DNA of 64,000 bases from Mycobacterium sp. ITM-2016-00316 (GTDB lineage Bacteria > Actinomycetota > Actinomycetes > Mycobacteriales > Mycobacteriaceae). A program made the translations under genes and the position numbers. Below, one piece after another: positions 1 to 8,235 of the stretch. Position 1 is the stretch's first letter, and each line of letters starts with the position of its first letter. Below the pieces are notes generated by a model. The model ran no database searches. It was not told the origin of the DNA and saw nothing but the letters and a program-made list of their open reading frames with translations. The stretch covers positions 5,704,001-5,768,000 of the forward strand of contig NZ_CP134398.1 in the NCBI RefSeq assembly GCF_002968335.2, read 5' to 3'.

Positions 1-814
1 GGCGCTGGTCGGGATGCTCGGCAAGCACCTTGGCCGCCCAGCCGATCAGCCGGGTGGTGGTCTCGTTACCGGCGCCGGCGACCACGTTGATGTAGATGAG
101 CAGCTCTTCGCGGGTGAGCTTGCGGGTCACGCCCTGCTCGTCGGTGAACTCGACGTTGAGCAGGTCGGTCATGATGTCGTCGGACGGGTTGTCCTTGCGC
201 CAGTCGATATAGGTCTCGAAGATCGAACCGTCGATCATCCCTTCCGAGGCGGCCTTCATCGGCTTGCCGGCCTCGGTGCGCATCTGGTCGTTGCCGTGAT
301 CGCGGATCATCTCCTGGTCGTCCTCGGGGATGCCGAGCAGGGTGCTGATCACCTGCATCGGCATGATGGCGCCGAAGTCGGTGATGAAATCGAGGTTCCC
401 CGTGCCCACCAGCGGGTCGAGCGCCGCCGCGCAGTACTCGCGGATCTTGGGTTCCAACGCGGCGATCTTGCGCGGGGTGAACATCCGGGCGAGCAGCTTG
501 CGGTGCGTGGTGTGGATCGGCGGATCCTCGAAGATCAGCGCGCCCGACGGGATCTCGATATTGGCCTTGATCAGTTCGATGATCGCGCCGCGGGCCGAGC
601 TGAACGTCTCGTGGTCGATGAGCGCCTTGTTCACATCGGCGAAGCGGCTCAGCGCGTAGAAGTCGAACTCGGCGTTGTAGTAGAGCGGCGCCTCCTCCCG
701 CAGCCGGGCGAACGCCGGATACGGGTTGGCGTTGATCTCGACGTTGTACGGGTCGAAATACACGTCGCCGACGGCGGTGCCGTCAGTCTGTCCTGGGCTT
801 GCATCGACGGTCAC
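1..814 (-). CDS. cytochrome P450, C-terminal part beyond the window
   Basis: Heme-thiolate monooxygenase, cut by the left window edge. The visible 271 residues run from a GTG start (preceded by GGGAGAGG) through the N-terminal P450 region into the I helix, where AGNETTT carries the oxygen-activating acid/Thr motif. An EDPPIHTTHRKLL stretch matches the helix C region that contacts the heme propionates. The ExxR and Cys-heme motifs must lie outside the window. The sequence resembles mycobacterial class I P450s, which need ferredoxin and ferredoxin reductase partners; none is adjacent here. It lies 84 bp downstream of a LacI-family gene on the same strand, with a palindrome in the gap, so it may have its own promoter. 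The substrate cannot be inferred. Confidence 0.9.
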   Translation of the reverse strand, partial: MTVDASPGQTDGTAVGDVYFDPYNVEINANPYPAFARLREEAPLYYNAEFDFYALSRFADVNKALIDHETFSSARGAIIELIKANIEIPSGALIFEDPPIHTTHRKLLARMFTPRKIAALEPKIREYCAAALDPLVGTGNLDFITDFGAIMPMQVISTLLGIPEDDQEMIRDHGNDQMRTEAGKPMKAASEGMIDGSIFETYIDWRKDNPSDDIMTDLLNVEFTDEQGVTRKLTREELLIYINVVAGAGNETTTRLIGWAAKVLAEHPDQR

Positions 815-840
815 TTGATCACACCTCTCCCGGGGCTGCT

Positions 841-856
841 ACTTACTCGCGTAAGT
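841..856. promoter_or_regulatory. inverted repeat in P450 promoter
   Basis: ACTTAC-TCGC-GTAAGT is a perfect 6+6 bp dyad with a 4 bp spacer, lying 26 bp upstream of the P450 start codon. The size and position fit a repressor operator. The binding protein is not known; the neighbouring LacI protein is one candidate, but the site lacks the central CG symmetry usual for LacI operators and looks more TetR-like. Confidence 0.45.
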
Positions 857-898
857 TACGCGGGTCACTCCCCCGAGGGCAAGCGTGGACGTGCGGCC

Positions 899-1876
899 TC
901 AGGTGGAGGCGCGCTGGATCAGGTGCGCGACGTTCTCGCTACTGGGTTCCCGGACGCTGGGAAATCCGAGCTCGGTCATCATGGCCGCCACCGACACCGC
1001 GACGATGGTCTTGGCGTCCAGTCCCACCGAGGTCAGCGGCGGCCCGCTCACCGCGCCCAGGGGAATCGCGTCAACCCCCATCACCGCCAGATCCTGCGGG
1101 CAGCGCAGCCCGGCCTCCCTGATGCCGTGCAGCACCACCAGCGCGGTCTCGTCACTCTGCGCGCACACCGCCGTCACGCCGGCCTCCACCCAGTTCCGCA
1201 CCACCGCCGCGGCATCGGACCCGTCGGGAGCGACGGTCGCGGTGACGATCTCGGGCAACTCCGTGGCGGCCGCCTGCAGCCCACTGAGCCAGTAGTCGCC
1301 GAGTGGCCGCAGCGTCTCGTCCCCGGCGAAGGCGAACGCCAGGCGGCGATGGCCCCGGGCCACCAGGTGCTCGACCCGCATCCGCCCTATCGACAGGTGT
1401 AGCTCGCCCATGGCGTGCAGTTGGGCGCTGCCGAGGTAGATCTGCGGGATACCCGCGGCGGTCACCGCCTCCAGCGCGGCACCGCCGAGCGGGAACACGC
1501 TGGTGACCGCGATCGGGTTGAGGTCGGCCACCGCGTCGACGACGTTGCGCCCGTCGTCGGTCTCGAATTGCAGTGACAACACCACGCCGTGGCGGGCCAG
1601 CTCTGTGGTCAGCCGGCTGCCGACCTCAAGGAGCAACTCGCCCAACGAAATTCGCGGGACGATATAGAGCACCACGCCGCTGCCGCCGCGGGCGAGATTG
1701 CGGGCGGCCAGGTTTGGCCGGTAGCCGAGAGATTTGGCCGCGTCCTGCACGGCCGCACGGGTCTGCGCCGAGATGGTCTGGCCCTTGACGTTGTTGAGCA
1801 CGTAGCTGACGGTCGCCGGTGAGACTTTGGCCAGCCGCGCCACATCCGCTTTGGTCGGCCTGGTGCCCGGTCTCAT
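899..1876 (-). CDS. LacI-family transcriptional regulator
   Basis: DNA-binding regulator of 325 aa, the usual family length. An N-terminal helix-turn-helix with hinge helix (TKADVARLAKVSPATVSYVLNN, about residues 8-29) is followed by a periplasmic-binding-protein-like effector domain. The gene starts 28 bp after the MFS transporter stop on the same strand, so the two are probably cotranscribed and the regulator likely senses the transported solute or a product of it. The P450 gene follows downstream. The effector cannot be named from sequence; LacI proteins typically bind sugars, nucleosides or related small molecules. Confidence 0.92.
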   Translation of the reverse strand: MRPGTRPTKADVARLAKVSPATVSYVLNNVKGQTISAQTRAAVQDAAKSLGYRPNLAARNLARGGSGVVLYIVPRISLGELLLEVGSRLTTELARHGVVLSLQFETDDGRNVVDAVADLNPIAVTSVFPLGGAALEAVTAAGIPQIYLGSAQLHAMGELHLSIGRMRVEHLVARGHRRLAFAFAGDETLRPLGDYWLSGLQAAATELPEIVTATVAPDGSDAAAVVRNWVEAGVTAVCAQSDETALVVLHGIREAGLRCPQDLAVMGVDAIPLGAVSGPPLTSVGLDAKTIVAVSVAAMMTELGFPSVREPSSENVAHLIQRAST

Positions 1877-1904
1877 CCCGACATCATCGCAGGCTGACCC
1901 ACCC

Positions 1905-3200
1905 TCACGTGGCAGCCAGCGGTTTGCCCGCCGATTCCCGCAGGGTCAGCACCGTGCCCAGCGACAGCACCGCGGCGATCACCAGATAGAACGCGGCCGC
2001 CCGCGGGTTGCCGGTCTCGGCCGTCAGCCAGGTCACCGCATACGGGGTGGTGCCGCCGAACACCGCGACGCAGATGTTGTAGCCGACGGCGAAGCCGCTG
2101 TAGCGCACCCGGGTGGCGAACAGCTCGACGCCCGCGGTGACCGCGGTGGAGATGTAGATCGATTCGATCGCGGCCAGCACGCAGTGCGCGGTGATGGCCG
2201 CCACCAGCGACCCGGAGGTCAGCAGCAGGAAGAGCGGATAGCTCAGTACCGCGAAGGCGAGCGCACCGGCGATCAGCATCGGCTTGCGCCCGATCCGGTC
2301 CGACAGCACAGCGAACGGCAGCGTCAGCACGAGTGCCACCAGGCTGGCCAGCGTGATGGAGAGAAACGATGCGGTCTTGGAGAACTCGAGGGTCTTGATC
2401 AGGTAGGTCGGCAGAAAGGTGAACACCACGTAGTAGCCGACGTTGAAGATCAAGAACAGCCCGATCACTTGCAGGATCGGTCGCCACGAGGTGCTGAAGG
2501 CCTCCCGCAGCGGGCGGTCGGCGACCTTGTCGCGGCTGCTCAGGTCGGTGAACTCCGGGGTGTCGTCCAGCCGCAGCCGGATGTAGAGGCCGACCAGCCC
2601 CAGCGGCGCGGCGAGCAGGAACGGGATGCGCCAGCCATAGCTGTCCATCGCGGCGGCGGACAGCCCCGCCTGCAGCAGGGTGACGGTGATCGACCCGATC
2701 AGGAAGCCGAGCACCCCCGACCACACCATGAAGGTGACGACGAATCCGCGCCGCCTGTCGGTGGCGTATTCGGCCAGATACACCGCGCCGCCCCCGTATT
2801 CGCCGCCCGCCGAGAAGCCCTGCACACAGCGCAGCACCAACAGCAACAGCGGGGCCGCCACTCCGATGGCCGAATAGGTCGGCAGCAGTCCGATCAGCAG
2901 GGTGGCCGCCGACATCAGCAGGATGACCACGGCCAGCACCTTCTGCCGGCCGATGCGGTCACCGAGCGGCCCGAAGACGAACCCGCCGAGCGGACGCATG
3001 AAGAACGCGGCCGCAAAGATCGCGAACGTGTTCAGCAACGCCGCCGTCTCGTCGTCCGACGGGAAGAAGTTGGCGGCGATGTAGGTGGCCAGGAACCCGT
3101 AGATGGCGAAGTCGAACCATTCCACGGCATTGCCGATGGACGCGCCGATGACGGCTTTGCGGACGGCTGCAGGTTCAGGGCGAGCGCGGGCGGACAGCAT
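1905..3200 (-). CDS. MFS transporter, metabolite:H+ symporter (MHS) type
   Basis: Twelve-helix inner-membrane carrier of 431 aa. [20 protein letters not shown] near residues 23-42 is the start signature of the MHS branch (ProP, KgtP, ShiA relatives), and [11 protein letters not shown] is the conserved loop 2-3 motif. A second copy, LSDRIGRKP, sits in the loop between helices 8 and 9. MHS members take up carboxylates, osmolytes or aromatic acids with protons. The ATG at 3200 is the only good start. The following LacI gene, 28 bp away, probably controls it. The substrate is not determinable. Confidence 0.93.
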   Translation of the reverse strand: MLSARARPEPAAVRKAVIGASIGNAVEWFDFAIYGFLATYIAANFFPSDDETAALLNTFAIFAAAFFMRPLGGFVFGPLGDRIGRQKVLAVVILLMSAATLLIGLLPTYSAIGVAAPLLLLVLRCVQGFSAGGEYGGGAVYLAEYATDRRRGFVVTFMVWSGVLGFLIGSITVTLLQAGLSAAAMDSYGWRIPFLLAAPLGLVGLYIRLRLDDTPEFTDLSSRDKVADRPLREAFSTSWRPILQVIGLFLIFNVGYYVVFTFLPTYLIKTLEFSKTASFLSITLASLVALVLTLPFAVLSDRIGRKPMLIAGALAFAVLSYPLFLLLTSGSLVAAITAHCVLAAIESIYISTAVTAGVELFATRVRYSGFAVGYNICVAVFGGTTPYAVTWLTAETGNPRAAAFYLVIAAVLSLGTVLTLRESAGKPLAAT

Positions 3201-3242
3201 GCCGACCTACGTTAACGAATTGACCCGCGGGATAACGGGTTT

Positions 3243-3272
3243 GAGCGGGGCGCTTACAGCAGCGCCCCGCTC
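3243..3272 (-). terminator. strong hairpin after terC
   Basis: GAGCGGGGCGC and GCGCCCCGCTC form a perfect 11 bp stem around an 8 nt loop, beginning 5 bp after the terC stop codon. There is no U-tract on either strand, as is common for proposed mycobacterial terminators. It separates terC from the MFS gene start at 3200. Confidence 0.75.
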
Positions 3273-3277
3273 GACCA

Positions 3278-4309
3278 CTACTCGGCCGGCTTGACCGGCG
3301 CTTCCCCGTCGGCCGTGTCGGCGGCGGCGGCGGCGTCGTCGGCCTTCTTGTCGACGACACGGGTCTTGTACAGGCTGGCGACGGTGGTGATGACCAGCGT
3401 GACGATGATGACGCCCAGGCTGGCCAGCGTCGGGATCGTCGGGACGTGCAGCGGCTCACCACCGTTGATGAACGGCAGTTCGTTCTCGTGCAGGGCGTGC
3501 AGCACCAGCTTGATGCCGATGAACCCGAGGATGAAGGACAGTCCCTGGGACAGGTAGACCAGGCGCTTGAGCAGGTCACCGAGCAGGAAGTACAGCTGGC
3601 GCAGACCCATCAGGGCGAACACGTTGGCGGTGAACACCAGGTAGGGCTCCTGGGTGAGCCCGTAGATGGCCGGGATCGAATCCAGGGCGAACAGCAGGTC
3701 GGTGGTGCCCAGCGCAACGATCACCAGGAACATCGGCGTCATGACGCGCTTGGAACCCTCGACGACCGTGAGCTTCAGACCGTGCCACTTGTCGGTGGTG
3801 TTCAGGTAGTTGCGCGCGAACCGGACGACACCGTTCTCGGCGTCGTCGTCGTGATCGGTGTCCTTGGCCAGCTTGATCGCGGTGTAGATCAGGAACGCAC
3901 CGAAAATGTAGAAGATCCAGGAGAACTGCTCGATGGCCACCGCGCCGAGGGCGATGAAGATGCCGCGGAAGATCAGCGCCAGGATGATGCCCACCAGCAG
4001 TGCCTGCTGCTGGTAGATCCTGGGCACCTTGAAGCTGGCCATGATGATCAAGAAGATGAACAGGTTGTCGACCGAGAGGCTGTACTCGGTGAGCCAGCCT
4101 GCGAAGAACTCCACGCCGTACTGGCTGCCGTGGAAGGTCCAGGTCCAGATGCCGAAGGCGATGGCAAGGCTGACGTAGAAGGTCAGCGCGATGGAGGTCT
4201 CCCGGGTGGACGGCTCATGCGGCCGTCGGCCGAACACCAGTACATCCACGAGCAGGACGCCCAGGGTGACGGCGAGGGTGATCCCCCACTCGAGTGCGGA
4301 CACGTTCAT
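3278..4309 (-). CDS. TerC/Alx-family integral membrane protein, likely Mn2+ efflux
   Basis: Polytopic membrane protein of 343 aa. The TerC domain covers about residues 10-300, with acidic motifs typical of the family: SVDNLFIFLIIM near residues 79-90 and FALDSIPAIYG near residues 217-227; these Asp residues sit in the membrane and are thought to bind metal. A charged Ala-rich tail (DDAAAAADTADG) ends the protein. Family members Alx and MeeF export Mn2+ and help metallate exported proteins. The ATG at 4309 is preceded by GGAGG at about 10 nt. A yybP-ykoY riboswitch lies just upstream and fits Mn2+ control. A strong hairpin follows the stop codon. Confidence 0.92.
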   Translation of the reverse strand: MNVSALEWGITLAVTLGVLLVDVLVFGRRPHEPSTRETSIALTFYVSLAIAFGIWTWTFHGSQYGVEFFAGWLTEYSLSVDNLFIFLIIMASFKVPRIYQQQALLVGIILALIFRGIFIALGAVAIEQFSWIFYIFGAFLIYTAIKLAKDTDHDDDAENGVVRFARNYLNTTDKWHGLKLTVVEGSKRVMTPMFLVIVALGTTDLLFALDSIPAIYGLTQEPYLVFTANVFALMGLRQLYFLLGDLLKRLVYLSQGLSFILGFIGIKLVLHALHENELPFINGGEPLHVPTIPTLASLGVIIVTLVITTVASLYKTRVVDKKADDAAAAADTADGEAPVKPAE

Positions 4310-4340
4310 ATGGTTGGAGCCTCCGGTCGTCGATCAACGG

Positions 4341-4446
4341 CCGAGGTCTCTTCCGCCCGCGCAGACATCGCGTGGACCTGCAGCACCGGTCGTCCGATGA
4401 CGGACGACGTGATGACGACACCGCAGCGCAGGAGTACTCCCCTCGG
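4341..4446 (-). promoter_or_regulatory. yybP-ykoY (Mn2+) riboswitch
   Basis: Read on the minus strand, a P1 helix pairs CCGAGG (4446-4441) with CCTCGG (4346-4341). Immediately inside are the class hallmarks GGGGAGTA on the 5' side and GGAAGAGACCT on the 3' side. Two further hairpin arms lie between, including GTCGTCC/GGACGAC (near 4387-4408). The aptamer ends about 30 nt before the terC start codon. The yybP-ykoY class senses Mn2+ and commonly controls TerC-type genes. Assignment rests on the conserved P1-flanking loops, the gene context and size; a covariance search was not possible. Confidence 0.8.
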
Positions 4447-4497
4447 GGCTGATTCTGTCAGACGATCACATCCCCAGCGAATCGGCTGGCTAAACGC

Positions 4498-4866
4498 TCA
4501 TCCTGGTTCCGTCGTGGTGGTGGCGAACGGGTTCAGGATGAACGGGTTCTCGTCATCCAGCGACGGGGTGGTGGTCGTGGTGGTCGACTCCGTCGTCGTG
4601 GTGGTCGACTCGGTGGTCGCCGTGGTCGTGGTTCTGGTGGTCCGCGATGTGGTCGTGGACGTGGATGTGGCGCTGGTGGTCGACGCGGAATAGTCGGTGT
4701 AGTGCTGCGGGCCGTAGGACGGTTCCACCGAACTCTCGGCGGTCTGCACGACGGCGTAGATCAGTACACCGACCGCCAGCACCCCGGCCGCCCCGGCGGT
4801 GACCACCGCCCACGATTCCTCGTACCACGGGATCGGCGCCGGTTCACCGCGCTGGTCGTCCACCAC
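4498..4866 (-). CDS. single-pass membrane protein with Ser/Thr-rich extracellular tail
   Basis: A 122-residue protein if translation begins at GTG 4866 (GTG 4863 is also possible). A short charged N-terminus is followed by one membrane helix (VVTAGAAGVLAVGVLIYAVV, about residues 20-39) and then a low-complexity tail of Thr, Ser and acidic residues of about 60 aa, resembling mycobacterial wall-spanning or O-mannosylated linkers. The C-terminus is ENPFILNPFATTTTEPG. It starts 22 bp after the Rieske lipoprotein stop on the same strand and is probably cotranscribed. No enzymatic domain is visible and the function is unknown. Confidence 0.75.
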   Translation of the reverse strand: MVDDQRGEPAPIPWYEESWAVVTAGAAGVLAVGVLIYAVVQTAESSVEPSYGPQHYTDYSASTTSATSTSTTTSRTTRTTTTATTESTTTTTESTTTTTTPSLDDENPFILNPFATTTTEPG

Positions 4867-4888
4867 AGCCGATGATCGTAACGAGCTT

Positions 4889-5326
4889 TCAGCCCGCCAC
4901 GATCGAATCGCCCCGGACTGTGATCGGAGCCGGGGCCAGCGGCTCGCGCGCCGGGCCGGAGACCACCGCCCCGTCCAATCCGAAGGTGCTGCCGTGGCAC
5001 GGACAGATGACCTGGGCGCCGTCGACCTTGGACACCGCGCACCCGGCGTGCGGGCAGACCGCGGAGAACCCGGTGAACTCACCGGCCGCCGGCTGGGTCA
5101 GCACGATGCCGTCCACGATGAGCGCCGATCCGACGGGCACCCGCGAGGTGGTCGCGAGGACGCCCGATTCCCCCTGGGCCGGCGCGGGTTCCCCCTGGGC
5201 CGGCGCGGGTTCCCCCTGGGCCGGCGCGGGTTCATCCGCGGCGCCCGCGCAGGAGACCAGCGCCCCGGCCCCCACCACGGCACTCGCGCCGACGATCACG
5301 TGCCTGCGATTCAGCGGCGGGGCCAT
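4889..5326 (-). CDS. exported Rieske [2Fe-2S] lipoprotein
   Basis: Small electron-transfer protein of 145 aa. The N-terminus has twin arginines (NRRHVIVG), a hydrophobic stretch and a lipobox-like LVSC, suggesting Tat export and lipid anchoring at about Cys26. A linker of three EPAPAQG repeats follows. The Rieske domain carries CPHAGC and CPCHGS, giving two Cys and two His cluster ligands plus the disulfide pair seen in bc1-type Rieske proteins. It lies between a GtrA-like gene and a Thr-rich membrane protein in a same-strand run. The redox partner is not apparent in the neighbourhood. Confidence 0.9.
   Translation of the reverse strand: MAPPLNRRHVIVGASAVVGAGALVSCAGAADEPAPAQGEPAPAQGEPAPAQGESGVLATTSRVPVGSALIVDGIVLTQPAAGEFTGFSAVCPHAGCAVSKVDGAQVICPCHGSTFGLDGAVVSGPAREPLAPAPITVRGDSIVAG
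5168..5230. repeat. three tandem 21-bp repeats inside the Rieske gene
   Basis: Three consecutive 21-bp units beginning TTCCCCCTGGGC (starts at 5168, 5189, 5210) are identical and encode EPAPAQG three times in the linker between lipid anchor and Rieske domain. Perfect identity between units suggests recent expansion by slippage, so repeat number may vary between strains. Confidence 0.95.
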
Positions 5327-5344
5327 GCCGCCATTGTCGGTGTT

Positions 5345-5824
5345 TCAGCGCCGGAACACCACCAGCCGCATAGCGGTGTACATGTAGACCGCCTCGCAAC
5401 AGCCGGCCAGCAGCCGGGCCAGGTGATACTGCAGGCCCGCCGCGGCCAGCGAGGTCGGCAGCACGACGATGAATGCCGCGTAGTTGACCGCGACCACCAC
5501 CACGTAGACGACCAGTTGCGGGCCGACGGTGGCGTGCGAGCGGAAGTTCAGGGTCCGGTTCAGGAAGAACGCCAGCGTGAACGCGCATACGTAGCCCACC
5601 GTGAGGGCCACCGGCAGCGGCACCGCAAATCCGCTGTGCAGCACCGTCAACAACACCATGTCCACCCCGAAGGTGAAGCTGTTGATCAGGGCGAAGCCTA
5701 GGAACGTCGGGGCGACAACGGAATTCAGGCCGAATGGCAGTCGCGCTACCACCCGCGTGCAGAACAGGTGGAACCGTTCGACAATCGTCGGTACCGACTC
5801 CAGGTGATCGAGGTCGTCGGTCAC
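5345..5824 (-). CDS. GtrA-like membrane protein
   Basis: A 159-residue protein, starting at GTG 5824; a longer frame exists upstream but would overlap the SDR stop region and lacks family similarity. Four membrane helices are visible, with the typical GtrA features FLGFALINSFTFGVDMVLL in helix 1 and FFLNRTLNFRS between helices 2 and 3. GtrA proteins are thought to help flip or handle polyprenyl-phosphate sugars for cell-envelope glycosylation; in mycobacteria relatives act around arabinogalactan synthesis. It follows an SDR gene by 76 bp and precedes the Rieske lipoprotein by 18 bp. Confidence 0.85.
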   Translation of the reverse strand: MTDDLDHLESVPTIVERFHLFCTRVVARLPFGLNSVVAPTFLGFALINSFTFGVDMVLLTVLHSGFAVPLPVALTVGYVCAFTLAFFLNRTLNFRSHATVGPQLVVYVVVVAVNYAAFIVVLPTSLAAAGLQYHLARLLAGCCEAVYMYTAMRLVVFRR

Positions 5825-5900
5825 GATGTGACTGTCCCACCGGCAGGTGACGGCCCGGTTATGCCCCGACCAACGGTTGGGTGTGACCGACAGGACCCGG

Positions 5901-6806
5901 CTAACCGACAGGAAGCGTGGTGCCCGTTTCGTGCTCGGCGAACTGGAAGACCCGGGCCGCCGTCGCGTAGTCACATGCCAGCGCCGATCGCCCGATCAGC
6001 ACCGGACCCCCACGCAGACCGAACCTGCCCTCCACCCCGACGTAGCTGCCCGGCGGGATCGGCTCGGTGATGCAGTACAGCGTGGTGGCGGCGCCGGCCG
6101 CCGGGTCGTTGGCCAGCGCGCCGGCCACCAGTTTGACGCCGCGCTGCACCACGCCCATCAGCGGGGCGTCCGACAGCTGCGGCAGATTCGAGTCCACCCA
6201 TCCCGGGTGGGTGAGGTGGCTGATGATCGGCGACTTGGCGGCCCGCAGGCGCCGGTCCAGTTCCAGTCCCCACAGCATGACCGCGAGCTTCGACTGCGCG
6301 TAGGCGCCCATCACCGTCCACTTGTGGGTCCGCAGATGCAGGTCGTCCAGGTGCAGCGTGGCCGACTCGTGAGCCTGGGAACCGACGGTGACGATCTGTG
6401 CACGCACCCGGTCCACGAGAAGGTTGGTCAACGCGAACGGGCCGAGCAGGTTGGTGCCGATGGTCGTCTCGAAACCGTCGACGGTCTCGGCCCGCTTCTC
6501 GGCCAGGGTTCCGGCGTTGTTGACGAGGATGTCCACCGCCTCGATGCCGTGATCGTCGAGCAACCCGGGGAATGCCCGCACCGAGGAGAGGTCCGCCAGA
6601 TCGAGTCGCAGCACCGAGGTGCGCCCGCCGATCTCGGCCGCCCGCTGCGCCCCGAGTTCGATGTTGCGCACCGCCATCACCACGTGCGCGCCGGCCCGCG
6701 TCAGTGCGGCCGCCGTCGCCAGTCCGACTCCGTTGGTCGCTCCGGTCACGATGACCGTCTGGCCGGTCATATCGCCAAGTCGCGCTGTCGTCCATCGGGA
6801 TGCCAT
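5901..6806 (-). CDS. short-chain dehydrogenase/reductase (retinol dehydrogenase-like)
   Basis: NAD(P)-dependent oxidoreductase of 301 aa. TGATNGVG near residues 21-28 binds the nucleotide, NNAG lies near residue 96, and YAQSK (Tyr and Lys) with an upstream Ser in VGSQAHES forms the catalytic set. The length and the C-terminal region resemble mycobacterial WW-oxidoreductase/retinol dehydrogenase-like SDRs. It is divergent from the GGDEF-like gene, with only 21 bp between the start codons. The substrate is unknown. Confidence 0.88.
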   Translation of the reverse strand: MASRWTTARLGDMTGQTVIVTGATNGVGLATAAALTRAGAHVVMAVRNIELGAQRAAEIGGRTSVLRLDLADLSSVRAFPGLLDDHGIEAVDILVNNAGTLAEKRAETVDGFETTIGTNLLGPFALTNLLVDRVRAQIVTVGSQAHESATLHLDDLHLRTHKWTVMGAYAQSKLAVMLWGLELDRRLRAAKSPIISHLTHPGWVDSNLPQLSDAPLMGVVQRGVKLVAGALANDPAAGAATTLYCITEPIPPGSYVGVEGRFGLRGGPVLIGRSALACDYATAARVFQFAEHETGTTLPVG

Positions 6807-6827
6807 AGGGCCAGGCTAGCGGCGGCG

Positions 6828-8033
6828 ATGCTGGTACCGTTCGCTGATGCTGTGGGGGCCAAGTTGTGCACGGCTCGCTTCCGGGTGCGCCGGCCCGTGG
6901 TGATTCCTGCGCGGTGGCGACACGGTGGTGACCACTACGAGTGGTTGACCGCGTTTCTGGCCGCCCGCGATCTGCAGGTCGCGACCTGCAGGGTGGTCGC
7001 CTGGATCATCGGGAGCCTTGGTTCCCTCTCCGTTCTGGTGATCGTCGCCTCCGCCGGTTCCGGGCAGTCGTACCGACCGGCCGTCGCGGCTCTGCTGTTC
7101 GTCGCGTGCGCGGTGATGGCCGTCCTCTGGTTGCGCTCGGACTGGCCCTCCCGGCGGCAGTCTCAGTCCTGCCTGATCCTGGGCACCCTCCTCATCTCCG
7201 CGGTGTGCCTGTTGGAGCCGGACCCGATTCTGGGGTTGCTGATCTCCGCGGCGTTCACGGTCACCACGTCGTATGCGATGTTCTTCCACTCCCGCACGTG
7301 GCTCGTTCCGATCTGGGCGGTGCAGACCGTCACCCTGTTGGTGCTGGGCTGGCGGCTGGTGGAGATCGACTATGCGCTCGCGCTGGCCGGCGTCGTCTTC
7401 ATCGCGCTGATCAATTCCTTCGTCGCGTTCGCGTGCGAGCTGGTGCTGCGGATCATCGGATCGGAGAAGCCGCACGGTGAGATCGAACCGCTGACCGGCC
7501 TGCCCAACCGGCAGAGTTTCTATGACAGCGTGGCCACCCTGATCGGCTCACGCAGTCGCCGCGACGATCGTTACCTCATCCTCATCGTGGTGAACCTGGA
7601 CAGTTTCTCCCTGCTGACCGCCATGTCGGGCAAGGCCGGCGGCAACAAGGCCCGCGTCGCAATCGGTCAGCGGCTGCGCGAGACGGTACGCGGCGACGCC
7701 GTGATCGGCGCTCTCGGTGAGGCCGAGTACCTGGTCGCCGATGTGTTCACCACGCCGGACCCGACGCCGCTGGCCGAACGAATTCTGGGCACCATCAAAT
7801 CCGCGCCGTACCGCTTGACGGCGAGCCTGGGCGTGATCAGTACCCCGCTGAAACCGTTGACCGGCCAGGGATCCCACGATGTGCTCGACGAACTCGTCAC
7901 CATCGGGACCAACGCGATGTACGAGGCGCGAAAAGCCGGCGGCAACCAGATGCGACTGCTGCTGTCACCCGCGCTGGCCACCGTCGAGGACGACGGACCC
8001 GAGGACGGTCCCGACATCGGCCGGTCCGCTTAG
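6828..8033 (+). CDS. membrane protein with degenerate GGDEF domain
   Basis: A 401-residue protein, starting at ATG 6828; the open frame extends upstream but is antisense to the SDR there. The N-terminal half has about six membrane helices (residues 55-215). The C-terminal half has the diguanylate cyclase fold: PLTGLPNRQSFYD at the domain start and a conserved C-terminal stretch ending in YEARKAGGNQ. The signature loop reads GEAEY instead of GGDEF and the RxxD inhibitory site is absent, so cyclase activity is unlikely. It may bind c-di-GMP or GTP, or act as a structural sensor. The organisation resembles mycobacterial membrane GGDEF proteins. Confidence 0.85.
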   Translation: MLVPFADAVGAKLCTARFRVRRPVVIPARWRHGGDHYEWLTAFLAARDLQVATCRVVAWIIGSLGSLSVLVIVASAGSGQSYRPAVAALLFVACAVMAVLWLRSDWPSRRQSQSCLILGTLLISAVCLLEPDPILGLLISAAFTVTTSYAMFFHSRTWLVPIWAVQTVTLLVLGWRLVEIDYALALAGVVFIALINSFVAFACELVLRIIGSEKPHGEIEPLTGLPNRQSFYDSVATLIGSRSRRDDRYLILIVVNLDSFSLLTAMSGKAGGNKARVAIGQRLRETVRGDAVIGALGEAEYLVADVFTTPDPTPLAERILGTIKSAPYRLTASLGVISTPLKPLTGQGSHDVLDELVTIGTNAMYEARKAGGNQMRLLLSPALATVEDDGPEDGPDIGRSA

Positions 8034-8173
8034 GGCAGCGGGTCGGCGATGGTGATCTGGATCGGGAACTGCACCGGTCCGTCCTGTAACAGCGCGACAG
8101 TCGGGATGGCGATGGCCGCCAGGGCGACCGCGGACGCGACGACCGACTGCACGAATCGTCTTGTGGTGAGCAT
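8030..8173 (-). CDS. 47-residue exported or membrane peptide
   Basis: A short gene missed by length filters. The ATG at 8173 opens a 47-codon frame ending in TAA. Residues 1-6 (MLTTRR) are basic, residues 7-29 are a hydrophobic segment with Ala-rich end, and the rest (DGPVQFPIQITIADPLP) is short and uncharged, as in small secreted mycobacterial peptides. GAGGTG lies about 14 nt upstream. It is 62 bp downstream of the dienelactone hydrolase on the same strand, and its stop overlaps the GGDEF gene stop by three bases. No family was recognised. Confidence 0.55.
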   Translation of the reverse strand: MLTTRRFVQSVVASAVALAAIAIPTVALLQDGPVQFPIQITIADPLP

Positions 8174-8175
8174 GT

Positions 8176-8189
8176 AGGTGACAACACCT
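8176..8189. promoter_or_regulatory. short dyad before the 47-residue peptide gene
   Basis: AGGTG-ACAA-CACCT is a perfect 5+5 bp dyad, 2 bp upstream of the peptide ATG. It could be an operator or a small RNA hairpin that hides the GAGGTG ribosome-binding site. The evidence is only the symmetry and position. Confidence 0.3.
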
Positions 8190-8235
8190 CGCGACCGCAG
8201 TCTCATCCCGTACGCAACGGCCGGGCGCGGCCGAA

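Noticed and set aside
3223..3240. ACCCG/CGGGT arms and CGTTAACG (3210-3217) before the MFS gene as LacI operators
   Set aside because: Both are too short and common in this base composition to assign with confidence, although the position upstream of the MFS start is suitable.
4570..4690. Possible microsatellite or CRISPR-like repetition
   Set aside because: The repetition is irregular GTGGTCGTGG-type sequence encoding the Thr/Ser-rich tail; there are no constant repeats with unique spacers.
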